21,053 nucleotides of DNA from NCBI GenBank assembly GCA_943324925.2, contig CALPNL020000010.1, forward strand, positions 1 through 21,053, read 5' to 3'. How positions within the stretch are numbered: position 1 is the stretch's first letter; each line of letters begins with the position of its first letter. The notes under the pieces were generated by a model. That model was not told where the DNA came from, searched no databases, and saw nothing but the letters and a program-made list of their open reading frames with translations. The position numbers and the translations under genes were made by a program. This document shows positions 7,093 to 14,410 of this stretch, piece after piece. The stretch comes from Chitinophaga pinensis (GTDB lineage: Bacteria; Bacteroidota; Bacteroidia; Flavobacteriales; Flavobacteriaceae).

Positions 7093-8373
7093 TTATCGAT
7101 CAAATTGTTTTAAGGTTCTAATTATTATATCTACACAATCTAATAATTGAGCTTCGTTAATTACCAATGGCGGTGCAAAACGAATGATATTACCGTGAGT
7201 TGGTTTTGCTAACAATCCGTTATCTCTTAATGCCATACAAATATCCCAAGCTGTATCACTATCTTCGGTATCATTGATTACAATGGCGTTAAGTAACCCA
7301 CGTCCACGAACTAAAATCGCTACGTTTGAAGTAGGAATATACTCATTTAATTTACTTCTGAATAGCTTTCCTAAAACACGAGCATTCTTAATTAAATGTT
7401 CCTCATTTACCACTTTAAGAGCCGCAATTGCGACCGCAGCTGCAATAGGGTTTCCACCAAAAGTAGATCCGTGTTGGCCTGGCTTAATCACATTCATGAT
7501 TGCATTGTTAGCCAATACAGCCGAAACCGGATAAGCTCCACCAGACAATGCTTTTCCTAAAATTAGAATGTCTGGAGCGGCGTAAGTATTTTGTTTTTCA
7601 CATTTATTCTCACAACTGCAATTTCCACAAACTGCCAGTAAAGAACCCGTTCTCGCAATTCCCGTTTGGATTTCATCCGCTATAAATAGCACATTGTATT
7701 TATTACAAAGTTCTTTTGCTTTAAGCATATAATCATCAGATGGAGTGTACACGCCCGCTTCCCCTTGAATAGGTTCCACCAAAAATCCAGCAATAGTTTC
7801 TGAAGATTTTAAGGTATTTTCTAGGGCCGCTATGTCGTTATAAGGAATTTTGATAAATCCTTCGGTATAAGGACCGAAATTCTTTCTAGCATTTTCATCA
7901 TTAGAAAAAGAGATAATTGTGGTCGTTCTTCCGTGAAAGTTTCCGTCACAAACGATAATTTGAGCTTTTTGTTCTTGAATGCCTTTTACTTCATATGCCC
8001 ATTTTCTACAAAGCTTCAAGGCTGTTTCTACAGCTTCAGCACCAGTATTCATTGGTAATACTTTATCGAAACCAAAATAATTGGTGATAAATTCTTCAAA
8101 CAACCCCAATTGGTCGTTGTAAAAAGCCCGAGAAGTAAGAGTTAGTTTTTGAGCTTGATTGATTAAAGCTCCAATAATTTTAGGATGGCAATGGCCTTGA
8201 TTTACAGCTGAATACGCCGATAAAAAATCATAATATTGCTTTCCCTCAACATCCCAAACATAAACTCCTTCCCCTTTATTTAAAACTACTGGAAGTGGAT
8301 GATAATTATGGGCTCCAAATTCATTTTCTAATCCGATTAATCCCTCGGCATTTATTTTTTCTAAAACTGACAT
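7093..8373 (-). CDS. rocD: Ornithine aminotransferase, with a four-cysteine insert
   Basis: This class III PLP aminotransferase converts L-ornithine and 2-oxoglutarate to glutamate semialdehyde and glutamate, linking arginine breakdown and proline metabolism in the cytoplasm. The protein has 426 residues, slightly longer than typical bacterial RocD (about 400). Family motifs are clear: NEFGAHNYHPLPVVL near the N-terminus, PMNTGAEAVETALKL, NFHGRTTTIISFS, the aspartate in FIADEIQTGIARTG, and the PLP lysine K274 in LGKALSGGAYPVSAVLA. The extra length includes an insert just before that lysine with cysteines at 249, 252, 254 and 258 (pattern CxxCxCxxxC), in place of the short loop of ordinary enzymes. 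It is a single gene with its own promoter and terminator. 4-aminobutyrate or acetylornithine transamination is less likely given the N-terminal and HGSTFGGNP motifs. Confidence 0.94.
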   Translation of the reverse strand: MSVLEKINAEGLIGLENEFGAHNYHPLPVVLNKGEGVYVWDVEGKQYYDFLSAYSAVNQGHCHPKIIGALINQAQKLTLTSRAFYNDQLGLFEEFITNYFGFDKVLPMNTGAEAVETALKLCRKWAYEVKGIQEQKAQIIVCDGNFHGRTTTIISFSNDENARKNFGPYTEGFIKIPYNDIAALENTLKSSETIAGFLVEPIQGEAGVYTPSDDYMLKAKELCNKYNVLFIADEIQTGIARTGSLLAVCGNCSCENKCEKQNTYAAPDILILGKALSGGAYPVSAVLANNAIMNVIKPGQHGSTFGGNPIAAAVAIAALKVVNEEHLIKNARVLGKLFRSKLNEYIPTSNVAILVRGRGLLNAIVINDTEDSDTAWDICMALRDNGLLAKPTHGNIIRFAPPLVINEAQLLDCVDIIIRTLKQFDR

Positions 8374-8437
8374 TGTAAAATATTAAATTTTTCAAAACTC
8401 AATTCCTTCTTATGGAGAGAAATCATCCCAGCAAATA

Positions 8438-8445
8438 CAAATTTA
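8438..8445 (-). promoter_or_regulatory. Promoter -7 box of rocD
   Basis: On the minus strand this reads TAAATTTG, matching TAnnTTTG, about 65 bases before the rocD start. No well-placed TTG is visible, so the call is tentative. Confidence 0.4.
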
Positions 8446-8574
8446 GCAATATTAATTAAATAGAATATGAAATTAACAAATGAAATGACTGTTAAATTTT
8501 TAAAAAAAATAACTTATAACAACAAAAAACGTTAAATAAACAAATACAGACGTTAACTAAATGATAGTTTATAA

Positions 8575-8608
8575 TTGAGAATTCTATCATAATTACCTCG
8601 TATTTTTG
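8575..8608 (+). promoter_or_regulatory. Promoter of the 8632 gene
   Basis: TTG at 8575-8577 and TATTTTTG at 8601-8608, spaced 23 bases, fit the Bacteroidota consensus at its upper spacing limit. The final G of the -7 box is the first base of the GTG that a longer reading frame would use as start, so translation must begin downstream, at 8632. Confidence 0.6.
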
Positions 8609-8631
8609 TGAAAAATTATCAAATTGACACA

Positions 8632-9039
8632 ATGAAGTTGAAGTCTTTGCTATATCCTGATTTAATTAAAATAGTGATAATTGAAGATGGATTGTTAAAA
8701 ATCATAAACTACAATGGTACAACTAAAGAAATTGAGATTTCTGAAATCGGTAAAATTTATATTGAAAATCGAAACAGTAAACGATATTTTGTTTATGGTT
8801 TTTCTATCCTACTTGTCGCGTTATCTATTTACTTTTCAGACTATTTTGAAATATTAATTTTAACTTCGATTCTATTTGTATCCACTTTTTTAAATCGATT
8901 CGTAAAATTAAAAAGTAAATTTCTAGTTGTTGAATTAAAAAAAAGCAAATCGGTTTACTGCTACAAATTCATATCCAACCAAAAGGAAACAATTTTAAGT
9001 ACCATTCGAAAAGTTAAAAGTATAAAGAATACCATTTAA
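8632..9039 (+). CDS. Small membrane protein, function unknown
   Basis: With the ATG at 8632 the protein has 135 residues and starts MKLKSLLYPDL. The first 50 residues look like beta strands with alternating hydrophobics (IKIVIIEDGLLKIINYNG). Two hydrophobic helices follow (about 53-70 and 72-88), then a basic segment and another beta-rich, lysine-rich tail. The layout resembles small bacterial proteins in which a PH-like beta domain is split by a helical membrane hairpin, but I cannot name a family. A start at GTG 8608 is unlikely because the promoter overlaps it. The gene converges on the rhodanese gene, with the two stop codons overlapping in a shared TTAA. Confidence 0.7.
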   Translation: MKLKSLLYPDLIKIVIIEDGLLKIINYNGTTKEIEISEIGKIYIENRNSKRYFVYGFSILLVALSIYFSDYFEILILTSILFVSTFLNRFVKLKSKFLVVELKKSKSVYCYKFISNQKETILSTIRKVKSIKNTI

Positions 9040-9341
9040 ATAACTTCCCCTTCCCAATTCATAATTCCGCCAAGTAAGTTGAAAGCATTTTCAAAACCCA
9101 GCTGACTCATTATAGAACACGCTTGACCGCTTCGACCACCGGACCTACAATAAACATAATAATTTTTAGATTTATCCAACTCTTCAATAGAATAAATAAA
9201 CCCTTGTCCTTTATAGATGTCAATGTTTATAGCACCTGGAATCATTCCTTCATTAAACTCGTCTTCTGTTCTTACATCCAAAATTACTGCGTTGGAATCA
9301 TTATTTAGCTGGTCTCTCCAATCTTCTTGTTCTAAATTCAT
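9036..9341 (-). CDS. Single-domain rhodanese-like protein
   Basis: A 101-residue protein made of one rhodanese domain: the N-terminal substrate-loop region VILDVRTEDEFNEGMIPGAINID, and the active-site loop CRSGGRS with the catalytic cysteine at residue 65, then the C-terminal helix and GGIMNWEG ending. The intact cysteine means it could carry a persulfide and act as a thiosulfate:cyanide sulfurtransferase or a sulfur carrier. The loop of six residues after the cysteine is typical of active single-domain rhodaneses (PspE/GlpE size). No signal peptide is present, so it is cytoplasmic. Its actual sulfur donor and acceptor are unknown; the cysteine desulfurase of this window is more than 4 kb away. 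Confidence 0.92.
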   Translation of the reverse strand: MNLEQEDWRDQLNNDSNAVILDVRTEDEFNEGMIPGAINIDIYKGQGFIYSIEELDKSKNYYVYCRSGGRSGQACSIMSQLGFENAFNLLGGIMNWEGEVI

Positions 9342-9469
9342 CGGTAATTATTTATTGTTTTTTTTATAATGATAAGCGAATATATTAATAATTCATCACA
9401 TTTAAAATTACAACCAATTAAAATCTTTTTATAAATTAGAATTAACAAAAAAATAACAAATGGAGACTA

Positions 9470-9497
9470 TTGTATGAATTAAATATTTATACATTTG
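9470..9497 (+). promoter_or_regulatory. Promoter of the marR-nfsB-yceI operon
   Basis: TTG at 9470-9472, a 17-base spacer, and TACATTTG at 9490-9497 match the Bacteroidota housekeeping promoter exactly. Transcription would begin near 9503, so the TTG at 9470 that could open the downstream frame is promoter, not start codon. Confidence 0.8.
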
Positions 9498-9508
9498 TAC
9501 CTACAAAT
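9493..9508. promoter_or_regulatory. Likely MarR operator (perfect inverted repeat over the promoter)
   Basis: ATTTGTA (9493-9499), CC, TACAAAT (9502-9508) is a perfect 7+2+7 inverted repeat. It covers the end of the -7 box and the expected transcription start, the place where a bound dimer would block RNA polymerase. MarR-family operators are typically symmetric sites of this size; binding by the adjacent MarR is inferred. Confidence 0.65.
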
Positions 9509-9514
9509 TTTGTA

Positions 9515-9979
9515 ATGACAAATATGAAAATTGAAGAAGTTGTAAAATCAAATGTAATTATGGGATTATCTCAAAAAGCGGTATTAAATATTATTTACAC
9601 ACAAAATAATATTAATGAGCGATTGATTGAAATTCTTAAACCCTATGATTTGTCCAACGAACAATACAATGTTTTACGAATTTTAAGAGGCCAGAAAGGA
9701 AATCCGGCTAATATGTGTGTAATTCAAGAGCGAATGCTTGCAAAAACAAGCAATACCACTCGGTTAGTTGACAAATTGCTATTAAAAGAATTGGTTACCC
9801 GAAAAGTTTGCAAAGAAAATCGTAGAAAAATTGAAGTCTTAATTACTGAAAAAGGATTGGATATATTGAAAGAACTTGATCCTAAAGTCGATAATTACGA
9901 ACAAAATATTGTAGCTAATTTAAGTTCGAGTGAACTAGAGCAATTGAACGATCTTTTAGAAAAAATTAGAACTAAATAA
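9515..9979 (+). CDS. MarR-family transcriptional regulator
   Basis: A winged-helix DNA-binding dimer of about 154 residues (151 if the ATG at 9524 is used). After an N-terminal dimerisation helix (VLNIIYTQNNINERLIEILKPYDL) comes the helix-turn-helix with LSNEQYNVLRILRG, the recognition region ERMLAKTSNTTRLVDKLLLKELV, the beta-wing with basic residues (RKVCKENRRKIEVLITEKG), and a C-terminal dimerisation helix. It carries one cysteine in the HTH region (NMCVI) and one just before the wing (VCKENRRK), which could sense oxidants or electrophiles as in OhrR-type members; this is speculation. The promoter rules out the longer start at 9470. It heads a three-gene operon with an oxidoreductase and a YceI protein, a combination I recall as common in flavobacteria, and probably represses its own operon. 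Confidence 0.9.
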   Translation: MTNMKIEEVVKSNVIMGLSQKAVLNIIYTQNNINERLIEILKPYDLSNEQYNVLRILRGQKGNPANMCVIQERMLAKTSNTTRLVDKLLLKELVTRKVCKENRRKIEVLITEKGLDILKELDPKVDNYEQNIVANLSSSELEQLNDLLEKIRTK

Positions 9980-10000
9980 CAAATAATAAAAACCAAAATT

Positions 10001-10633
10001 ATGAGTACTTTCATTGAAAATCAGAACTGGCGTTATGCGACAAAAAAATTCGACGCTACCAAAAAAATCTCCGCCGAAAATTTAAACTTACTTAAAGAAG
10101 CGATCCGCCTATGTACTTCATCTTATGGGTTACAACTTTACAAAGTGTTTATAATTGAAAACCAAGAGCTAAGAGCGAAATTACTTCCTGCAGCTTACGG
10201 GCAATCCCAAATTGTTGATGCTTCACAAGTAATTGTTTTTGCAAATCAAACCACCGCCTCCGATGCTGATATTGATTCCTACATAAAAAACATTAGTGAA
10301 ACCAGAGGAATCCCTGTTGATTCTTTGTCAGGATTCGGTGATTACATGAAAGGAAATATAAATCCAATTCCAGCAGAACAAAAAGCGATTTGGATGGCAA
10401 AACAAACTTACTTAGCTTTAGGAAATTTACTTAATGCTGCAGCGGAATTGAAAATTGACGTTACTCCGATGGAAGGATTTAACGCAAAACAATTCAATGA
10501 AATTTTAGGATTAGATGCTCTAAACCTAAATGCAGCTGTAATCGCCACCATTGGTTACCGTCATGAAGAAGATGCTACACAACATTACAAAAAAGTAAGA
10601 AAATCAAACGAGGATTTATTTATCACACTATAA
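10001..10633 (+). CDS. NAD(P)H-dependent oxidoreductase, nitroreductase family (NfsB-like)
   Basis: A 210-residue flavin oxidoreductase. The N-terminus WRYATKKFDATKKISAENL is the NfsB/FMN-reductase signature, the SSYGLQLYKVFII segment corresponds to the 'S(S/P)xGLQP' flavin-site motif, and AIWMAKQTYLALGNLLNAAAELKIDVTPMEGF is the conserved central helix that lines the FMN pocket. Enzymes of this type reduce quinones, nitro compounds or flavins with NAD(P)H in the cytoplasm, which fits a detoxification role. It begins 21 bases after the MarR gene and 25 bases before yceI, so it is the middle gene of that operon and is probably induced with it when MarR releases. The true substrate is not known. 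Confidence 0.9.
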   Translation: MSTFIENQNWRYATKKFDATKKISAENLNLLKEAIRLCTSSYGLQLYKVFIIENQELRAKLLPAAYGQSQIVDASQVIVFANQTTASDADIDSYIKNISETRGIPVDSLSGFGDYMKGNINPIPAEQKAIWMAKQTYLALGNLLNAAAELKIDVTPMEGFNAKQFNEILGLDALNLNAAVIATIGYRHEEDATQHYKKVRKSNEDLFITL

Positions 10634-10658
10634 TTATTAACTAAAATCAAAATTAAAA

Positions 10659-11222
10659 ATGACAAATTTAAAAACAATTGCACTTGCATTATTAGTTGCG
10701 TTTGGAACTGTTAATGCACAAACAAAAAAAGTAGATGCTGCTAAAAGTACCATTTCATGGGTAGGTAAAAAAGTAACCGGTCAACATGAAGGAACAGTTA
10801 ACCTAAAAGAAGGAAACCTTATTTTCAAAGGAAAAAAAGTGGTTGGTGGTAATTTTACTGTTGACATGACTTCTATGACAACTACTGATTTAAAAGCTGG
10901 TCAAGGGAAAGAAAAATTGGATGGTCACTTGAAATCAGAGGATTTCTTTGGAACTGAAAAATTCCCAACTGCTACTTTAGTTTTCAAATCTATAGGAGAA
11001 AAAAGCACTGGAGTTTATTCAGTAACTGCTGATTTAACAATAAAAGGAGTAACTAATTCCGTTAATTTTGAATTGACAACTACTGCAACTACTGCAACTA
11101 CAAAAGTAAGTATCGATAGAACTAAATTTGGAATTAAATATGGCTCAAAATCATTAGCTGACACTATTGCTGACAGAGCAATTGATGACGAATTTGAATT
11201 AGCTGTAGCTTTGAAATTCTAA
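10659..11222 (+). CDS. YceI-family secreted lipid-binding-like protein
   Basis: The 187-residue protein has a signal peptide (MTNLKTIALALLVAFGTVNA, cut before QTKK) and one YceI domain, an eight-stranded lipocalin-like barrel that in known members binds isoprenoid-type lipids. Family landmarks are the start of the barrel KSTISWVGKKVTGQHEGTV, the GGNFTVDMTSM strand, the HLKSEDFFGTEKFPTATLVFKS block, and the closing segment with DRTKFGIKYGS and DEFELAVALKF. It is expected in the periplasm. A 9-base near-tandem repeat at 11079-11101 codes a Thr/Ala-rich run near the last third of the barrel. It is the last gene of the MarR operon, and a terminator follows 23 bases after the stop. Confidence 0.92.
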   Translation: MTNLKTIALALLVAFGTVNAQTKKVDAAKSTISWVGKKVTGQHEGTVNLKEGNLIFKGKKVVGGNFTVDMTSMTTTDLKAGQGKEKLDGHLKSEDFFGTEKFPTATLVFKSIGEKSTGVYSVTADLTIKGVTNSVNFELTTTATTATTKVSIDRTKFGIKYGSKSLADTIADRAIDDEFELAVALKF

Positions 11223-11245
11223 TCCAGAAATAAATCAAATATAAG

Positions 11246-11270
11246 CCCTAGCAAATGTTAGGGTTTTTTT
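11246..11270 (+). terminator. Rho-independent terminator after yceI
   Basis: CCCTAGC (11246-11252) pairs with GTTAGGG (11257-11263) with one G-T pair around an AAAT loop, followed by seven T. It ends the MarR operon and isolates the amidotransferase gene. Confidence 0.85.
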
Positions 11271-11340
11271 ATTAATAATAATTTAAATAGTCATAAATTG
11301 CGGGACCAAATTGGATAATTAAAATTCGGATAGAAAGTAA

Positions 11341-11913
11341 ATGAAAAAGATAATAATCATCGATAATTATGACAGTTTTACCTATAATTTGGTGCACTAT
11401 TTAGAAGATTTAAGTGCAACGGTTACCGTTTACAGGAACGACGAATTTGAAATTGATGAATTACAACAATTTGACAAAATTTTACTTTCACCAGGCCCTG
11501 GAGTTCCAAAAGAAGCTGGGTTACTAATTGACGTAATCAAAACGTATGCAAAAACTAAAAGTATTCTTGGAGTTTGTTTAGGACAACAAGCTATCGCAGA
11601 AGTATTTGGAGGCAGCCTTATTAATTTAGATAAAGTACACCATGGAGTTTCAAGTACAATTACCATTGTTGCCCCTGATGAAGCATTATTCCATAATTTA
11701 GAAAGCACTATTGAAGTGGGAAGATATCATTCTTGGGTGGTAAATCCGGCTGATTTTCCTGAAGTCCTAGAAATTACTTCTATTGATGAAAATAATCAAA
11801 TTATGGCATTAAGACATCGAAGTTTAGATGTTCGAGGCGTGCAATTTCATCCTGAAAGTCTATTAACTCCAAATGGTAAGCAGATTTTAGAAAATTGGTT
11901 GAACTTACATTAA
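11341..11913 (+). CDS. Glutamine amidotransferase of anthranilate or aminodeoxychorismate synthase (TrpG/PabA)
   Basis: This class I amidotransferase hydrolyses glutamine and passes ammonia to a chorismate-using partner, TrpE for tryptophan or PabB for folate. The 190-residue length and motifs are typical: IIDNYDSFTYNLVHYLE at the N-terminus, LLSPGPGVPKEAG oxyanion region, catalytic cysteine C79 in GVCLGQQA, and H170 and E172 in FHPES. Neither trpE/pabB nor any trp gene is nearby, so the partner is encoded elsewhere and the enzyme may serve both pathways, as a single shared subunit does in some bacteria. TrpG and PabA cannot be told apart from sequence alone. It lies 54 bases upstream of the efflux tolC gene, so some read-through is possible. 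No convincing promoter is visible in the 70 bases upstream. Confidence 0.9.
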   Translation: MKKIIIIDNYDSFTYNLVHYLEDLSATVTVYRNDEFEIDELQQFDKILLSPGPGVPKEAGLLIDVIKTYAKTKSILGVCLGQQAIAEVFGGSLINLDKVHHGVSSTITIVAPDEALFHNLESTIEVGRYHSWVVNPADFPEVLEITSIDENNQIMALRHRSLDVRGVQFHPESLLTPNGKQILENWLNLH

Positions 11914-11967
11914 TTACATAAACAGATACAGCGCACATTTAACAAACTATTAAATCATTTTTACTAA

Positions 11968-13296
11968 ATGAAAGTAACTAAATTTTTGCTTATCGGACTC
12001 ATTTCAATAGGAATTCAGTCGGTTAAAGCGCAAGAGAAAAAAGGACTTACACTTAATGAAGCTATCAATATTGCCATCTCAAAAAGTAGCAATATAGCTT
12101 TAGCAACAGCAAAAGCCGAAACTAAAAATTACGAATCTCAAATGATGAAGAACAATCTTTATCCTGATATGAGAGCATCCGGGCAGTTTTTACACCTCTC
12201 CAATGCACATATCAACTCTAATTTGAATTCCAATTCTTCCAATTCTAATTCGCCAATTGCTGTTAATCAAGTAATGATTGGACAAATAAACACTGGCTTA
12301 CCCTTATTCTCAGGATTTAAATTAAGAAATAGCGTTAAAGCTTCCTCTCACTTGTATTCTTCTGAAAAAGCAAAATTGGAGCAGACAAAGGAAAATACAA
12401 CAATGGAAATAATTGAAAATTATGCCAATTTATACCGAGCTCAAAAAGCAGTTATCCTAATTACTGATAATTTAAAAAGTGCTGCGCAACGTGTTACCGA
12501 CTTTACTGCATTAGAAAAAAATGGAATTATAGCGAGAAATGATTTGCTTAAAGCTCAATTACAACAATCGAAAGTGCAATTAGCCTTGGACGAAGCTTAT
12601 AAAAACGTTTCCGTTTTCAATTACGATTTAATTACGCTTTTAAAACTTCCTGCCGATTTCAAAATTGATATTGACGAAAATCAATTTGGAAATAATCAAC
12701 CAATAAATACTACCAATGATATTGAAATTGCGCTAAAAAATCGCAAAGATCTTGAAGCTATACACTTCTTACAAAAGGCAAGTGAAAACAATATCAAAAT
12801 TGCAAAAAGCGCCTATTTTCCTACCATTAATTTAACTGGCGGTTTGATTTATTTGGATTTAAAAAACACCTTAACCGTTTCCAACGCGATGAATTTCGGT
12901 GTTGGTTTATCATACGATTTTGCTAGTATCTTTAAAAACGGAACAAATGTAAAAACAGCAAAAAGTAAGGCATTAGAAGTTCTAGAAACGGAAAGCATCT
13001 TATCTGAGAAAATTAAAACTCAAGTGCATGAAGCCAATGAAAATTACAACTTAGCCTTGAAGCAAAATTTAGTTTACGAACAAGCTATTGATCAAGCGAA
13101 AGAGAACTACAGAATTGTAAAAGACAAATACGACAATGGGCTTTCAAATACTACAGAACTCTTAGAGGCAGATGTAGAGCAATTAAATTCTAAAATAAAT
13201 TACGCCTATTCTAGAGCTAACGTAATGCTGAAATATTATGAAATGCAATTTGCAGCAGGTCAATTAATACAATCATTCCAACTAACAAAAAACTAA
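11968..13296 (+). CDS. TolC-family outer-membrane efflux protein
   Basis: The 442-residue protein has a signal peptide (MKVTKFLLIGLISIGIQSVKA, then QEKK) and the paired outer-membrane efflux repeats of TolC: long alpha-helical stretches (NEAINIAISKSSNIALATAKAE; NENYNLALKQNLVYEQAIDQ; ending KDKYDNGLSNTTELLEA) around two short beta regions that form the outer-membrane barrel. A trimer would form the exit duct of the pump. The first exposed loop contains an unusual Asn/Ser-rich run at residues 83-95. It is first of three genes; the HlyD-like gene begins 11 bases after the stop. No lipobox is present, so unlike OprM it is not lipidated. I see no strong promoter in the 54-base gap before it. Confidence 0.93.
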   Translation: MKVTKFLLIGLISIGIQSVKAQEKKGLTLNEAINIAISKSSNIALATAKAETKNYESQMMKNNLYPDMRASGQFLHLSNAHINSNLNSNSSNSNSPIAVNQVMIGQINTGLPLFSGFKLRNSVKASSHLYSSEKAKLEQTKENTTMEIIENYANLYRAQKAVILITDNLKSAAQRVTDFTALEKNGIIARNDLLKAQLQQSKVQLALDEAYKNVSVFNYDLITLLKLPADFKIDIDENQFGNNQPINTTNDIEIALKNRKDLEAIHFLQKASENNIKIAKSAYFPTINLTGGLIYLDLKNTLTVSNAMNFGVGLSYDFASIFKNGTNVKTAKSKALEVLETESILSEKIKTQVHEANENYNLALKQNLVYEQAIDQAKENYRIVKDKYDNGLSNTTELLEADVEQLNSKINYAYSRANVMLKYYEMQFAAGQLIQSFQLTKN

Positions 13297-13307
13297 TATT
13301 ACCTATC

Positions 13308-14384
13308 ATGGAAAATCAAAAAAGCAACAAGAAAAGTATCATTATTGCAGTATTAATTCTTTCAGGATTGAGCTATGGTATATTTAAATACGTACATTCT
13401 CTTTCTCATGAGACCACTGATGATGCTCAAATTGAGAAAAACATGAACCCAATTATTCCAAGAGTAATGGGTTATGTTACCAAAGTATACATCAAAGACA
13501 ACGATTTTGTAAAAAAAGGAGATACCCTTTTTACCATCGATAACAATGATTTTATTATTAAACTAGAGGATGCGAAGGCAGCATTAGTAGCAGCACAGGG
13601 AAATTTTGAAGTTTCAAAAGCAGATATTGGAAGTGCCCTTGCCAGTGTTTCTGTTTCAGATGCTAATGTTCAATCGGCTGGTGGCACTATAGAAACGGCA
13701 AAAATTAGATTAGGAAGAGCAACCAATGATTTTGAACGTTACAATAATTTATATAAAAATCACTCCATCACTAAACAACAATTTGAGTTAGCTTTAGCAG
13801 CAAAACAAGAGGCAGAAAGCCAATTGAGAATATTGCAAGATCAACAAAAAGCCAGTGCTTTTCAAAAATCGGTTATTGTAGCTAGATCTAAGGTTTCCAA
13901 TAAACAAAGTGAAGTAGCTTCTGCAAATATAAAACGAGCGGAAGCGATGCTCGAAACTGCAAAATTAAACTTAGGTTATACGGTTGTTACCGCTGCAATT
14001 GACGGGCAGGTTTCTAAAATTGCAATCCAACCGGGGCAATTGGTACAAGCTGGGCAAGCTTTATTTTACATCATTAACAATCAAGAAGCTTGGGTAATTG
14101 CCAATTTCAAAGAAACTCAATTGAATAAAATGAAAATGGGGCAAAAAGTAACTGTAAAAGTAGACGCGTATCCTGACACCGATTTTGAAGGAGAAATTAC
14201 TTCTTTTTCACCTGCAACTGGTTCTAAATTTTCATTACTTCCACCAGATAATGCAACCGGAAATTTTGTAAAAACGATTCAGCGTTTGCCAGTAAAAATA
14301 AGCTTGAACGCTGCTAATGACCCTGAAAAAATTAAATTATTACGTCCAGGTATGAATGTTGATGTAGACGTGCATTTAAACTAA
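13308..14384 (+). CDS. HlyD/EmrA-type membrane fusion protein of a drug efflux pump
   Basis: The 358-residue protein has one N-terminal membrane helix (about residues 10-28, SIIIAVLILSGLSYGIFKYV) and a periplasmic body. The first half of the biotinyl/lipoyl domain is ETTDDAQIEKNMNPIIPRVMGYVTKVYIKDNDFVKKGD, where 'TDDA(Q)' is the EmrA-type landmark. An alpha-helical coiled-coil hairpin follows (about 85-215), then the second lipoyl half with AAIDGQVSKIAIQPGQLVQAGQALFYIIN, and a beta-barrel domain. It bridges the inner-membrane transporter to TolC. It is the middle gene: 11 bases after tolC and 26 bases before the transporter. EmrA pairs with an MFS partner rather than RND, which the next gene confirms. 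Confidence 0.93.
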   Translation: MENQKSNKKSIIIAVLILSGLSYGIFKYVHSLSHETTDDAQIEKNMNPIIPRVMGYVTKVYIKDNDFVKKGDTLFTIDNNDFIIKLEDAKAALVAAQGNFEVSKADIGSALASVSVSDANVQSAGGTIETAKIRLGRATNDFERYNNLYKNHSITKQQFELALAAKQEAESQLRILQDQQKASAFQKSVIVARSKVSNKQSEVASANIKRAEAMLETAKLNLGYTVVTAAIDGQVSKIAIQPGQLVQAGQALFYIINNQEAWVIANFKETQLNKMKMGQKVTVKVDAYPDTDFEGEITSFSPATGSKFSLLPPDNATGNFVKTIQRLPVKISLNAANDPEKIKLLRPGMNVDVDVHLN

Positions 14385-14410
14385 TTAATAGCATTTGAAC
14401 CCAATCAAAT

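Noticed and set aside
8608..8631. GTG start at 8608 for the unknown membrane protein
   Set aside because: The -7 promoter box occupies 8601-8608, so this codon would lie at or before the transcription start.
9470..9514. TTG start at 9470 for the MarR regulator
   Set aside because: This TTG is the -33 promoter box, and the 15 extra residues cover the rest of the promoter and operator.
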